Shown here in pieces: positions 6,978-16,400 of a DNA stretch of 64,000 bases (position 1 is its first letter; each line of letters opens with the position of its first letter). The stretch is taken from positions 23,832 through 87,831 of the forward strand of contig JAKLDR010000008.1 in assembly GCA_022703445.1 (NCBI GenBank). The letters are read 5' to 3'. The notes under the pieces were generated by a model. The model was not told where the DNA came from and made no database searches. It worked only from the letters and a program-made list of their open reading frames with translations. The translations under genes and the position numbers were made by a program. The stretch comes from Planctomycetota bacterium (GTDB taxonomy: Bacteria; Planctomycetota; SZUA-567; JAKLDR01).

Positions 6978-8060
6978 ATGAGCCACAGGTTCCCCTTGCA
7001 GTGCGTGCTTGTGCTGGCCATGACCGTGGGGGCGAGCGTCGGCCTGACCTATGAGGTCGTGCCGGCTCCGGAGAAGGGCAAGCCCTATCCCGGAGACAAA
7101 CAGACCCTGCCTTACGAGGACGTTCTGGACATCTCCCAGGTTGTCCTGGCCGGGACGGTCAAGTCCGCCGCCGACGGCCGGCTGGAACTGACGGCCGTCC
7201 AGGTCCTGCGCGGCAAGTTCGAGGCCCGGGACGTGGTGGTCACCTTCTCCGGCCGCTTCGGAGAGCAGGAGCCGGAGAAGGACAAGCCCGCGGTGGTCCT
7301 CTGCCTGCTGGGTGAGGACGGTGCGCTGCGCATGGCCGCCGACCCGCCCAAAGGCGGCGGGTGGGTTGTGGAAGGCCGCAAGCTGGCCGAGGCCCTGATC
7401 GAGGCCGCCAAGGACCCGACCAAAGGCTTCGAGTCCAAAGATCCAGCTGTGAAGATCAGTTCCGCGTACCGGCTGGCGCGGGCCTGGCTGGCCGCTCCCG
7501 AGGGCCGGAGGCCCAAGCTCCCGGCCGGGCTGGTCGACGCCCTGATCGACGGTCTCAACCCGGGGGATCTGAGCGGGCGGAACGTCAACGCCGCGTCGCG
7601 CAATGCCATCAACCTGCTGCTGGACTGCGACATCAGCCAGCTGTGCCGCTACTCCGTGACCGCCCCGGATGCCGACCGGAGCGCCTGGGCCGAGGGCGTC
7701 CGCGAGGCCTGGGCCGCGGCCGCGGTGGCGGCTGGAAAAGCCGGGGCCAGGGCGCCGGCCGTTGATCCGCCCAAGGGCGCCGATGCCGAGAGGGTGAGCA
7801 AGCTGATCGCCCAGCTCGGGGACGACGAGTGGGCCAGGCGCGAAGAAGCCCAGGGCGCGCTCCGGGCCATGGGGCGCAAGGTGGAAGCGGCGCTGGAGGA
7901 GGGGGCCAAGTCCAAGGACGCGGAGATCTCCGGGCGCTGCGCCGAGCTGCTCAAGGCCCTGCGCAACCCGCGGGGCGGCGGCGAAACGGGGGAGGGCGCG
8001 GCTGTCCCGGCCTTTGACGCCAAGAGGGTCAGAGCGCTGGTCGAGGCGGGGGCGCTGTAG
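6978..8060 (+). CDS. Exported protein with HEAT-like C-terminus, function unknown
   Basis: The 360-residue product has a signal peptide (about 1-22). A first domain looks beta-rich (VVLAGTVKSAADGRLELTAV, RDVVVTFSG). A second helical part follows, ending in a HEAT-like pair, IAQLGDDEWARREEAQGALR and EISGRCAELLKAL at about 262-325. Planctomycete secreted proteins often carry this LGDDxxxxREEAxxxL type of repeat (from general knowledge). Start ATG 6978 follows CCAGGAGGATG. It is divergent from the previous gene, with about 150 bp between them. It may be a scaffold or interaction protein; the role is not assignable. Confidence 0.65.
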   Translation: MSHRFPLQCVLVLAMTVGASVGLTYEVVPAPEKGKPYPGDKQTLPYEDVLDISQVVLAGTVKSAADGRLELTAVQVLRGKFEARDVVVTFSGRFGEQEPEKDKPAVVLCLLGEDGALRMAADPPKGGGWVVEGRKLAEALIEAAKDPTKGFESKDPAVKISSAYRLARAWLAAPEGRRPKLPAGLVDALIDGLNPGDLSGRNVNAASRNAINLLLDCDISQLCRYSVTAPDADRSAWAEGVREAWAAAAVAAGKAGARAPAVDPPKGADAERVSKLIAQLGDDEWARREEAQGALRAMGRKVEAALEEGAKSKDAEISGRCAELLKALRNPRGGGETGEGAAVPAFDAKRVRALVEAGAL

Positions 8061-8070
8061 CCCTGGCTGC

Positions 8071-9444
8071 TCAGCCGGCCAGCTCGCCGATCAGCGTCAG
8101 CGCAGTGGCCGAGGCGATCCGCACTCTCACGTAGTCCCCGGGCCGGATGCGCTCATCGCGGGGGAACACCGCGATCCGTCCGGTGCGGGTCCGGCCGGCC
8201 AGGCGCCGCGCGTCTCGCGGGCTCTCCCCTTCCACCAGGACCTCCAGGACCGATCCGATCAGTGCCCGGTTGGACCGCAGGCTGATCCCCTTCTGGACGG
8301 CCAACAGGCGGTTGTTGCGTTCCTTCTTGACCTCCTCGGGCACGTCGTCGGCGAGGGTGCCGGCTGCGAAGGTCCCCGGGCGTGGGGAGTACTTGAAGAC
8401 GAAGGTCTGCTGGAAATCCAGCTCATCCACCAGCCGCTCGGTGGCCAGGTAGTCATCGTCAGTCTCGCCGGGAAAGCCGACGATGAAGTCGCTGGCGATC
8501 TCGATCCCCGGGACCAGCCTGCGGGCCATGGCGGCTATCTCCCGGTAGCGCCCCGCGGTGTAGCCGCGGCGCATGGCCTTCAGAATCCGGTCAGAGCCGG
8601 ACTGGGCGGGCATGTGCAGGTAGGGCGCGACGACCGGGGTCTCGGCCATGGCCCGCAGGAGTTCCTCGGAGATGTCCCGCGGGTGGCTGGTCACAAAGGA
8701 AAGGCGCCGCAGGCCGCGGGACTCGAGCCGGCCGATTTCGCGCACCAGGCCGGCCAAATCCGCCCTGCGCCCGCCGGCCTCCGGCCCGAGGTCGGCGCCG
8801 TAGGCGTCGACGTTCTGACCGAGAAGGACGATCTCGCCTGCGCCGGAATCGACCAGCGCTCCGGCCTCGTCCAGGATCTCCTGCTGCGGCCGGCTGACCA
8901 GGTCGCCGCGCACCGAAGGCACCACGCAGTAGGCGCAGCGGCAGGAGCATCCCCGGCTGATGGCGATGTAGGCCGACCATGGGTGTTGGCTGCGGTCGGC
9001 CAGTGCCGAGGGGAGTTCCAGATCAGGCCGGTGGCCGGACAGGATGCTGCGGTCGGGATACGGGGGCGGCCTTCTGGTCGGAGCGGAGGCCAGGAGCCCG
9101 GCCACGAGCGCGGGGACCTCGTCCAACCGGCCCGGACCGGCGGTGAAGTCCACGTGCGGCGCGCGGCGCAGGATCTCTCCGCGGTCCTTCTCGGCCATGC
9201 AGCCGATCACGCCGATGACCGTCTCCGGCCGCCGGCGCTTGAGCGGCTTGAGGCGGCCGAGCAGCGAATACACCCGCTCCTCGGCGTGAGCCCGCACCGA
9301 GCAGGTCTCGAAGAGGATCACGTCGGCCCGCGCCTCGTCCTCGGTCGGCGCCAATCCGGCGCGCTCCAGGAGGCCGGCCAGGGCCTCGGCGTCGTGCCGG
9401 TTCATCTGGCACCCGAAGGTGCGGATCAGGAAGGTTTTGGCCAT
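8071..9444 (-). CDS. miaB: tRNA-2-methylthio-N6-dimethylallyladenosine synthase MiaB
   Basis: This 457-residue radical-SAM methylthiotransferase adds the 2-methylthio group to i6A37 of tRNAs. The N-terminal UPF0004 domain has the auxiliary-cluster cysteines C12, C48 and C82 (FGCQMN, ETCSV, GCM). The radical-SAM motif is C166-x3-C170-x2-C173 (RGCSCRCAYCVVP), followed by EIVLLGQNVDAYG. A TRAM domain occupies about 390-455 (GRTRTGRIAVFP, VRIASATALTLIGEL). The combination RGC...VVP plus GQNVDAYG favours MiaB over RimO or MtaB. There is no Shine-Dalgarno. A -10 box ends 6 nt before ATG 9444, so translation is probably leaderless. Confidence 0.92.
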   Translation of the reverse strand: MAKTFLIRTFGCQMNRHDAEALAGLLERAGLAPTEDEARADVILFETCSVRAHAEERVYSLLGRLKPLKRRRPETVIGVIGCMAEKDRGEILRRAPHVDFTAGPGRLDEVPALVAGLLASAPTRRPPPYPDRSILSGHRPDLELPSALADRSQHPWSAYIAISRGCSCRCAYCVVPSVRGDLVSRPQQEILDEAGALVDSGAGEIVLLGQNVDAYGADLGPEAGGRRADLAGLVREIGRLESRGLRRLSFVTSHPRDISEELLRAMAETPVVAPYLHMPAQSGSDRILKAMRRGYTAGRYREIAAMARRLVPGIEIASDFIVGFPGETDDDYLATERLVDELDFQQTFVFKYSPRPGTFAAGTLADDVPEEVKKERNNRLLAVQKGISLRSNRALIGSVLEVLVEGESPRDARRLAGRTRTGRIAVFPRDERIRPGDYVRVRIASATALTLIGELAG

Positions 9445-9450
9445 GGGCGC

Positions 9451-9479
9451 ATATTACCACGCGGCCCGGCCCGCGGCAA
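9451..9479 (-). promoter_or_regulatory. Leaderless promoter of miaB
   Basis: TTGCCG (9479-9474), a 17 bp spacer and TAATAT (9456-9451) are followed by GCGCCC and then ATG 9444. The expected +1 coincides with the start codon. The 12 nt GCGCCCATGGCC, covering the gap and start, recurs exactly at dinB. Confidence 0.6.
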
Positions 9480-9581
9480 CCCGGCGGTGCGGCTGGGTTG
9501 CGGTTGTCCTCGGCAAACGGTGGGGCCGTGACGGTGTATGCCATGGCAAGAGGATGATTCCCGCACACTAAGGAGCCTGCG

Positions 9582-12158
9582 ATGAAACGACTCGCCCTGC
9601 TGACCGCCATGTCCCTGCTTGCCTGTCCGGCCCTGCCCGGAGAGGCAAGTCCGGCGCCCGGAAAGGCGGCCGCGCCGCCGCCCGCGTTCGCCTCCGGTCC
9701 GACCGCCAGGGCCGACGGCGAACGCGTGCGCGTCGAGTTCGAACTCGATCGCGCCGCTGACGTGGCCGTGTACGTCCTTGATGCCAAAGGAGCCGTAGTC
9801 CGGCACCTGGCGGCGGGGCTCCTGGGCGAGAAGGCCCCCAAGCCGCTGGCCGCCGGCGTGCTCAAGCAGAGCCTGGTATGGGACGGCCTGGACGACGCTG
9901 GCAAGAAGGCCGAGGGCGGCCCATACAAAGTCAGAGTCGCCGCTGGTCTCGGCGCCAAGTTCGACGGCGCGGCCTTCGGCTCGGAGGCCAAGGCCGATGA
10001 CCTGACCAACGTCATAGGCCTCGCGGCCCGGCCGGAGGGCGGCGTCTACGTCCTGAGCGAGCGCTGGCGGCGCGCCTGGTGGCGGAACACCGCCATCCAC
10101 GCCTTCGCCCGCGGCGGCGCCTACGAGAAGACCATCAAGCCGTTCCCGGCGACGGTCCCCGCCGAGCGCGTCAAGAAGCTCACGCCCTTCACTACCGACG
10201 ACGGCCGGCCCATGCCGGTGGTCTACCGCGTGTTGGCCATGAGCTACTATCCGCACGAGGACCTGGCCCAGAATCCGGCGGTCACGCCTGACGGCAACAT
10301 CCACTTCCTGGTCAACCACGCCGGCTACTACAGCGAGGTGGGACCCGAGAAGCGCCTGGCCAGCCTCGGGCCCGACGGCGGCTTGGCGTTCGCCGATTAC
10401 GCCGGGGCGCAGATGCCCGCCGAGACCGGCGCGGGCGACCTCTACCTCACCTCGGCCTCCGACGGCAAGTCGGTCTTCGTCACCGGTTTCGAGCGCGGCC
10501 CGGGCGAGAACTCCAAGGACCGCCCCAACTGCCCGGCGGTCTGGCGGATCACCCTGCCCGAGCGCGACAAGGCCGCGGTCTTCTTCGGAGACATCAAGAC
10601 CGCCGGCGCCGGCGAGACCGGCCTCAAGGACCCGCGCGGGATCGCCTCCGACGGCAAGGGCCAGCTCTACGTCGCCGACCGCGGCAACGACCGGATCGTC
10701 GTCCTCGACGAGAAGACCGGCAAGTTCGTCAGGGCCATCGAGTTCAAGTCGCCCGGCTGGCTGGGCCTGGACCGCAAGCGCGGCGCGCTCTTCGTGGCCA
10801 ACGACTCCGAGGTCGTCAAGCTGGTCCTCGGCGCGGACGGCGCGGCCGCCGAGAAGGGCCGGGTCAGGCTCCCGCCGATCACCGACAAGTACTCGGCCGG
10901 CGCCAAACGCAGCTTCGCGCTCGACGACTCCGGCGAGCGCGCCGAACTCTGGGCGGGGCTGGCCTCCGGCGGCGAGCTCCTGGTGCGCTCGGAGGAGAAG
11001 CCCGACGGAACCCCCGGCGACTTCGTCAGGGCCGGCTACCGCCAGGCCTTCACCTACTGGAACGTGGCCGTCGGCCTGGACGGCCGGACCGCCGGCTGCA
11101 AGGTGGGCAACGGCACGCTGCGCCTGGTCGACGAGGACACGGGGAAGAGCCGCGACCTGGCCCTGGGCAACTCCGGCATCTACCGGCTGGGGCCCAACAA
11201 CCAGATCTACGGCATGGAGCATGCCATGGGCATCCGCCGCTGGACGGCCGAGGGCAAGGGGCTGCCTTTCCCGGCCACCGCCGCCGATGCCAAGCTGCGC
11301 GGGATGCTCGGCAACCACCCCTCGGGCACCACCAGCTGGGAGAGGGACTTCGACGTGGACCGTGCCGGGCGTGTCTTCACCAAGGACCGCGGCAAGGTCT
11401 ACCACGGCCGGATGCGCGTCGACGAGTACGACGCCGACGGCAACCTCAAGCGCACGGCCATCTGGTGCACCAGCGACGGCGCCCACGGTCCGCGCCTGGA
11501 CGCCGCCGGCAACATCTACATGGCCGACTCCGTCCGTCCGGCCGGCGAGCACGTCCCGGCGTTCTTCAAGGACCGTCTGCCTGACGTGAAGATCGACAAG
11601 CGCGGCAGCCCGCTGCAGCAGTACCGCTGGATGTACGCCAGCATCGTCAAGTTCCCGCCGGCGGGCGGCGCCATCTGGTTCCCGGTGGAGGACAAGGAGC
11701 GCGACGCCTACGCCTTCGAGGGGGAGGCCAAGCTCCCCGCCGGCGGGGCCAAGGTCAAGGTGGACGCGAGCTTGGCGGACATCAAGGCGGTGATCCCCGC
11801 CGAGCTGGAGAACGCCGAGTGGCACCGCTATGGGATGAGCTACGTGCTGGACATGCATCCTGGCCACAACCGGCGCTGCCACTGCACCGCAACCGAGTTC
11901 GATGTCGATGACTTCGGCCGGGTCTTCTATCCCGATCAGGGGCGCTTCCGGGTGGTGGTCCTGGATCCCGCCGGCAACGAACTCACGGCCTTCGGGCAGT
12001 ACGGCAACCAGGACAGCACCGGTCCGGACCTGGCCGTCAACTGGTTCACGGGCCTGGGCGTCTCCGACCGCTACGCCTACGTGGCCGACGGCGGCAACCA
12101 CCGGGTGAGCAGGGTGAAGCTGGTCTATGCCGCGGATCAGACGGTCGAGGTGAAGTAG
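9582..12158 (+). CDS. Large secreted NHL-repeat beta-propeller protein with FlgD-like Ig domain
   Basis: The 858-residue product has a signal peptide (about 1-20) and an Ala/Pro linker. A FlgD-Ig-like domain follows at about 45-120 (FELDRAADVAVYVLDAKGAV, LVWDGLDDAGKKAEGGPYKV). A long beta-propeller region comes next with NHL-type blades, for example DPRGIASDGKGQLYVADRGN near residue 350 and VADGGNHRVSRVKLVY at the end. Two late segments, around NRRCHCTATEFDVDDFGRVF, are less typical. Such proteins are common exported putative carbohydrate- or ligand-binding proteins in Planctomycetota. Start ATG 9582 follows AAGGAG. It appears monocistronic; a nested hairpin lies just past the stop. Confidence 0.75.
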   Translation: MKRLALLTAMSLLACPALPGEASPAPGKAAAPPPAFASGPTARADGERVRVEFELDRAADVAVYVLDAKGAVVRHLAAGLLGEKAPKPLAAGVLKQSLVWDGLDDAGKKAEGGPYKVRVAAGLGAKFDGAAFGSEAKADDLTNVIGLAARPEGGVYVLSERWRRAWWRNTAIHAFARGGAYEKTIKPFPATVPAERVKKLTPFTTDDGRPMPVVYRVLAMSYYPHEDLAQNPAVTPDGNIHFLVNHAGYYSEVGPEKRLASLGPDGGLAFADYAGAQMPAETGAGDLYLTSASDGKSVFVTGFERGPGENSKDRPNCPAVWRITLPERDKAAVFFGDIKTAGAGETGLKDPRGIASDGKGQLYVADRGNDRIVVLDEKTGKFVRAIEFKSPGWLGLDRKRGALFVANDSEVVKLVLGADGAAAEKGRVRLPPITDKYSAGAKRSFALDDSGERAELWAGLASGGELLVRSEEKPDGTPGDFVRAGYRQAFTYWNVAVGLDGRTAGCKVGNGTLRLVDEDTGKSRDLALGNSGIYRLGPNNQIYGMEHAMGIRRWTAEGKGLPFPATAADAKLRGMLGNHPSGTTSWERDFDVDRAGRVFTKDRGKVYHGRMRVDEYDADGNLKRTAIWCTSDGAHGPRLDAAGNIYMADSVRPAGEHVPAFFKDRLPDVKIDKRGSPLQQYRWMYASIVKFPPAGGAIWFPVEDKERDAYAFEGEAKLPAGGAKVKVDASLADIKAVIPAELENAEWHRYGMSYVLDMHPGHNRRCHCTATEFDVDDFGRVFYPDQGRFRVVVLDPAGNELTAFGQYGNQDSTGPDLAVNWFTGLGVSDRYAYVADGGNHRVSRVKLVYAADQTVEVK

Positions 12159-12170
12159 CAGAGCACTGGC

Positions 12171-12215
12171 GGCGGACTGGACCGGGCATCGCCGGACTCC
12201 CGGCGGCTGTCCGCC
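12171..12215 (+). terminator. Nested hairpin after the NHL gene
   Basis: Outer arms GGCGGAC/GTCCGCC (12171-12177, 12209-12215) enclose inner arms CGCCGG/CCGGCG (12190-12195, 12200-12205). It lies 12 nt past the stop codon. There is no clear T-run, so it may be Rho-assisted or a 3'-end stabiliser. Confidence 0.45.
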
Positions 12216-12322
12216 ATCTGTATGTCCTGACGCCGGCGCGTGCCGGAACTTGTCCGCACGGCAAGCGTGGCGGCCAGGACGATCAATGATCCGCCATCGA
12301 GATCTCGCATATGACCTGTTTC

Positions 12323-12338
12323 TGGCACAGTCGTTGCG
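12323..12338 (+). promoter_or_regulatory. Second sigma-54 promoter
   Basis: TGGCACAGTCGTTGCG keeps the -24 TGGCAC and -12 TTGC elements, with GG (12324-12325) and GC (12336-12337) exactly 10 bp apart. Transcription would start near 12349, more than 220 nt before the next plausible start codon, so the first product is a long structured leader or an independent RNA. Confidence 0.65.
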
Positions 12339-12372
12339 CTGCGTCAAACGCACCGGAGAGCGGCCCATAGTG

Positions 12373-12572
12373 CCCAGGCCCTTAGGGCTGCACCACGGTG
12401 GTGCGCGGTTGCACCGAATCCGGGCCTGGGTGGTGCGACCAGGCCGGCGCGCTGGTCGGATGACGGAGGAAGGTTGGAGATCACAGGGGCGTGCTCACGG
12501 CCTAGGCCATACAATGCCCGCAACGGCCGAAGCCCTGCCGGGCCCCCACAACCCTGCAAGGCACGCCCCTGT
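12373..12572 (+). ncRNA. Candidate structured RNA or long 5' leader downstream of the sigma-54 promoter
   Basis: Three consecutive stems are visible: 9 bp arms CCCAGGCCC/GGGCCTGGG (12373-12381, 12422-12430) enclosing GCACC/GGTGC pairings; 7 bp arms CGACCAG/CTGGTCG (12436-12442, 12452-12458); and 12 bp perfect arms at 12483-12494 and 12561-12572 closing a 66 nt loop that contains the palindrome GGCCTAGGCC. The last stem ends 2 nt before ATG 12575 and would hide that start. No convincing coding frame exists here. It could be a sigma-54-driven small RNA or an attenuator for the next gene. I recognise no known riboswitch. Confidence 0.4.
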
Positions 12573-12574
12573 AT

Positions 12575-12919
12575 ATGATATTCGCGGGTAGGCTGCCCCG
12601 GCCGGGGCTGCGGGTCCTGGTGGTGGAGGACCAGCCGTCCGGGGCCGTGGCCCAAGGCTTCCGGAAGTTGGGGTGCGATGTCGAGGTCGTCGCCGACGGC
12701 CTGGACGGATTCCGGCGGGCCAGCCGCGGAAGCTTCGACGTGGTGGCTCTCCGCGCTTCGGCCGGAGAGAGCGGCGCCATGAGCTGCCTGGACACCCTCA
12801 GAGCCATGAGCCTGGTCGGCATCGAGGCCCCGATACTGGTGGTCGGAGCTGAGCCCGGCAGCAGCCTGGCGGCCGAGTTCCTGGCCTCAGGCGCGAAGGC
12901 CGTCCTGGCGACCGTCTGA
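12575..12919 (+). CDS. Stand-alone degenerate receiver (pseudo-receiver) domain
   Basis: The 114-residue protein aligns by eye with a CheY-like receiver. It has LRVLVVEDQPS (first strand with the acidic pair), GCDVEVVADGLDGFRRA, FDVVALRASAGESG where the phospho-acceptor Asp should be, IEAPILVVGAEPG, and a last GAKAVLATV lacking the K-P signature. Arg or Ala occupies the phosphorylation position, so phosphotransfer is unlikely; a phosphorylation-independent interaction role is inferred. ATG 12575 has no Shine-Dalgarno and is closed by the preceding stem, so the true start or mode of initiation is uncertain. No output domain or kinase lies nearby. Confidence 0.5.
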   Translation: MIFAGRLPRPGLRVLVVEDQPSGAVAQGFRKLGCDVEVVADGLDGFRRASRGSFDVVALRASAGESGAMSCLDTLRAMSLVGIEAPILVVGAEPGSSLAAEFLASGAKAVLATV

Positions 12920-12960
12920 GGCCCCTGAGCCGGCGCGCGACCTCCAGAGGCTGGCCGGCG

Positions 12961-13341
12961 GACGCCGGCATCGTCCTGGGCCAGGCGCTGGCCGCGGCGC
13001 TCGACGACAAGAAGGGCGTCAGCCGCTACGGCTGGGCGAGGGTGGCCATGGACGAGGCCCTGGCTGAGGCGGCGCTGGACCTCTCCGCGCGCTCGTACCT
13101 GGTGCTCGAGGGCCTGCCCGAGAAGGGGCGCGTCGGCACCTTCGACTTCGAGCTGGCCCACGAATTCTTCCTGGCGCTGACCGCCAATGCCAGGATGACG
13201 CTCCACCTCGAAGTGGTGCGCGGCATGAACAAGCACCACACGTTCGAGGCGGCCTTCAAGGCCCTCGGCCGGGCGCTCCGTCAGGCCTGCTCGGTCGACC
13301 CGCGCGAGCGGGGCGTGCCGTCGACCAAGGGGAAACTCTGA
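12961..13341 (+). pseudogene. hisB: hisB 3' fragment (imidazoleglycerol-phosphate dehydratase), N-terminus missing
   Basis: From codon 12961 the frame reads DAGIVLGQALAAALDDKKG, SRYGWARVAMDEALAEAALD, FDFELAHEFFLAL, GMNKHHTFEAAFKALGRALR and GVPSTKGKL. This is the C-terminal two-thirds of HisB, ending exactly where HisB ends. The N-terminal third, which should include the HHTxED motif and catalytic residues, is absent: upstream sequence in this frame is unrelated and runs into the receiver gene. A GTG at 13042 could give a 99-residue product, but it would lack the active site. I treat it as a decayed remnant. A second copy of its tail lies at 16944-17084. Confidence 0.75.
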
Positions 13342-13411
13342 GAGGGCCGAAGGCCTAAGGGCTAAGGCGGAGTTGGCGATGCAGCCCCGGCTCCGCCATC
13401 CGCCCAGATTC

Positions 13412-16400
13412 TCACTTCGCCCCAGCCCTGGTCGCCTCCGCAGCCAGAGCCAGGATGCGCTCGTCGCGTTCCGCAATCGCACCGTACTCGGCCCAGTTCA
13501 AGATCACGCCGTTTCCCCAAACCGTTCTCATCAAGTCCTCGCCGCGCGCGTCCAGACATTCGTTGACGCGCCTCTCCAGGTCTCCATGGATCTTCTTCTC
13601 GTCTAGCGCCCGCTGCAGGAAGATGATCGCCTCGGCGAGCTGCAACCCCTCGCGATACATCTCGTAGCGCTCGCTGGCTATCGGTCCGTCGGCGCCCGGA
13701 GCGAGAATGGACAGGGTGCCATCCGCACTGGGCCCGAGCCCCCCGCGGCAGTCGGCCTCGAAGTAGTACTTCTTGCTCTCCCCCTTGATAGGGAAGACGT
13801 CCGCGCCAAGCTGGTTGCCATCGAGGGCACACATGATGGTCGCTTCCTGGTATCGACGGTAAGACTCGAGATTCCAGGAATTCATAAGGCCATGCCGCGC
13901 CTTGTACCAACGGCTCTTCTCCACCTTGGGGTCGAGGAGTTTCCTGTATCCCCTGATCTCGGGGTTCGGAATGGTCCAAACGCTCTCCACGTTGACTACG
14001 GGCATGGGCGTCTTGTCCGTGCCAACAAGAGGGCCACCGCGAACGGCGCCGTGGGCGGTGACCGCGAAGGCGCCGTCCGGCCAGATCTTCCGGTAGTTGT
14101 CGACCACCGTCGGCAGGATCCCCCCGACGTAGTCGCTGTGCCCGACGCAGGTGACGTCGAACCAGCCGCGGGCCTCCAGCTTCTTGCGAATCTCGTCGAG
14201 CACCGGCTTCCAGAAAGCCAGGCTCTCCGGCGTCCCCGGGCAAGGCGGTGTCATCCGGTCGAGCTTCCCCGAGGCCGGATCCAGGGTGGTCACATACCCA
14301 GCCATTTTCGTGAGCAACCAGGGGTCTTCCCACCCCTTGGGGTGGTCAGGCCAAATCTTGTCGAAAGGCTTGTCCGTCGCCACCCAGCAGTTGAGCCGCA
14401 GCGGCCGCGGTTTGCCCATGCTCTTGGCAACGATGTCCAGGTGCTTGTCCAGGATGCTGAAGTCATGTTTGAGAGAGCCGTCGGGCTGCCTGATCCAGCG
14501 CACCTCCGACTGCTCGTTTCCGCTCAGGCCGTACCAATCGACCGCCAAGTTCACCAGCACCTGCCGCGAGTTGAGTTCGGACATGAGCGCCAGTGACTTG
14601 CCCACCAGCGCCCAGTGCTGGTCCGACCAGAGCGGAACATTGTAGTACTTCGCCAGGGTCTCCGGCAAGGAGTAACCGCAGACGCTGGTCCGGAAGTCCA
14701 GAGGATCGGGCAGGACCCAGTCGTAGACGGTCAGCTTCAGTGGCACCTTCGTGGCCGGCAGGCCTTCCGCCGCGACGGTTACCGTCCCCTCATACCTGCC
14801 CGGTTTGGCATCCTTGGGCACCCGGACGGTCACCCACAGCGGCGCCAGAGCCCCGGGGGCACACTTCTTTCCGGGCGGTGGTGCCACCTTGCTCACCGCC
14901 ACCTCGGATGGGATCACGTCGAGCAATCCATCGAAACGTCCTCGGCGAAGCAAGACGCCCAGGTTGGGGTCATTGCCAATGGGGGAATCAGCCGGCATTG
15001 TGAGTGCGGCGCAGCGCAGGCGCACGGCCGCGGCGGGAATCATATCCCCATTTTCTCCCCGCAGTTCCGTCACCGAGGCCTTGAGCCCCTTGAGCGTCTG
15101 GTCTGAACTAACCATCAGTCGGCCGGAGAACACTCCGTTGCGCGCGCCGAAGACCGCGATGGGGCGGAGCGGTTCCAGTGGGTCACCGTAACGGAAGACA
15201 TCGACCGTCTCCCAGGGCTGGCAATTCCACACCTGAACGCCGCCGGGCCTGGCGAGGTTGGCGGCGATCGCGGCCTGGGGTGGTGCCGCCAGCTTGGCGG
15301 CCAGAAGTCCCACTGGCGGCCAGCAGTCGTCACCGCAAACGTCGTGCTTGAAAACGACCGCCGGCACGGGGGCGGCATGGACCTCAATGGCCAGCACGTT
15401 GGTCCCCTTGCGGAGCAACTCGGAGGGGATCTTCACATCGGATAGCTTCCGTTCGCGCAGCGCCAGCCGGTCCTTGTTCTTGTTGTCGAAGGGGTGCAGG
15501 AGCTTGCCGTCCGGAGTCGTTACGGTTTCGGCAGGGTAATCCTCGGCCGGAGCGTCCAGGCCGGACGCCCCGGCGGGGAGGCTGCCCCGGGTAACTTCCT
15601 TGCCGTTCACTAGGACGACCAGGCCTCCGTAGTAGGTGACCGACAGGCGGAGGTCCGCAACTTGCGCGGGGTCCCGGACCTCGAATCTGCTTCGCAGAAA
15701 GACCAGTCCGGTCGTGTATTGCGTGTCGTACTTGCAGGCTGGAAATGGCAACGTATGGCGCCGCCAACCGCTGTCGTTGAAATCCAGGTTGGCCCAGTCA
15801 GCCGCGGGCAGTGGCCCGCTGACTGGGACATCCACATCCTTCAGTCGGCTCCAGTGGCCCGTGTTGCTTATCCAACGAACCGGTTTCTTTCGGACCAGTT
15901 TGCCTTCTGCCGTGCGCACGAAGAAAGGACCACATACCACGGACATGCGCCAGAGGCTGTTCTCGTCCAGGATCGCAGCGTACGCGCTGGTGTCCGGGGC
16001 CACGGCTGGCTGGATGGCCGGCGGCGTCACCTGCTCAGCAGCGGCAAACTTCACGGACACGGCCCCGCCGCCGCCTACGGCCACCACAGCCCCGACCACT
16101 GCCGCCGCAAGTTTGATCTTCATCCAGAACATGGCCTTCATCGCTCCTTTCGTCAGCGACAGCACCGCCGGACTGGCGGCCGCCTGGCCGAGGCCGACCG
16201 CCTGCAGTGAAGCGGCCAGACCGGACGGGACCGCTCCAGCCGCGTTGCTTGCCAGCAGCGCTCCGAGCGCCGTTGCGGAAAGCGCCGAAGCCTGCGGGCC
16301 GAGCATGCTGCGCAGTTTCTCCAGTCCACGTTTGACGCGCATGGACAGGGCACTCTCCTTTAGGCCGAGTTCCCGCGCCGCCTCCGACTGGCTCAGGCCA

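Noticed and set aside
9426..12368. A 980-codon open frame antisense to the NHL gene
   Set aside because: It is a GC-rich shadow frame: composition is Val/Gly/Asp/Ala low complexity, no domain is recognisable, and the plus strand encodes a signal peptide, an Ig-like domain and NHL blades in the same span.
12250..12591. A 113-codon plus-strand frame across the structured region after the NHL gene
   Set aside because: It spans the sigma-54 promoter and all stems, has no ribosome-binding site and no protein-like composition.
13042..13341. A functional 99-residue gene
   Set aside because: It is the HisB C-terminus without the N-terminal catalytic region; a truncated relic is more likely than an active small protein.
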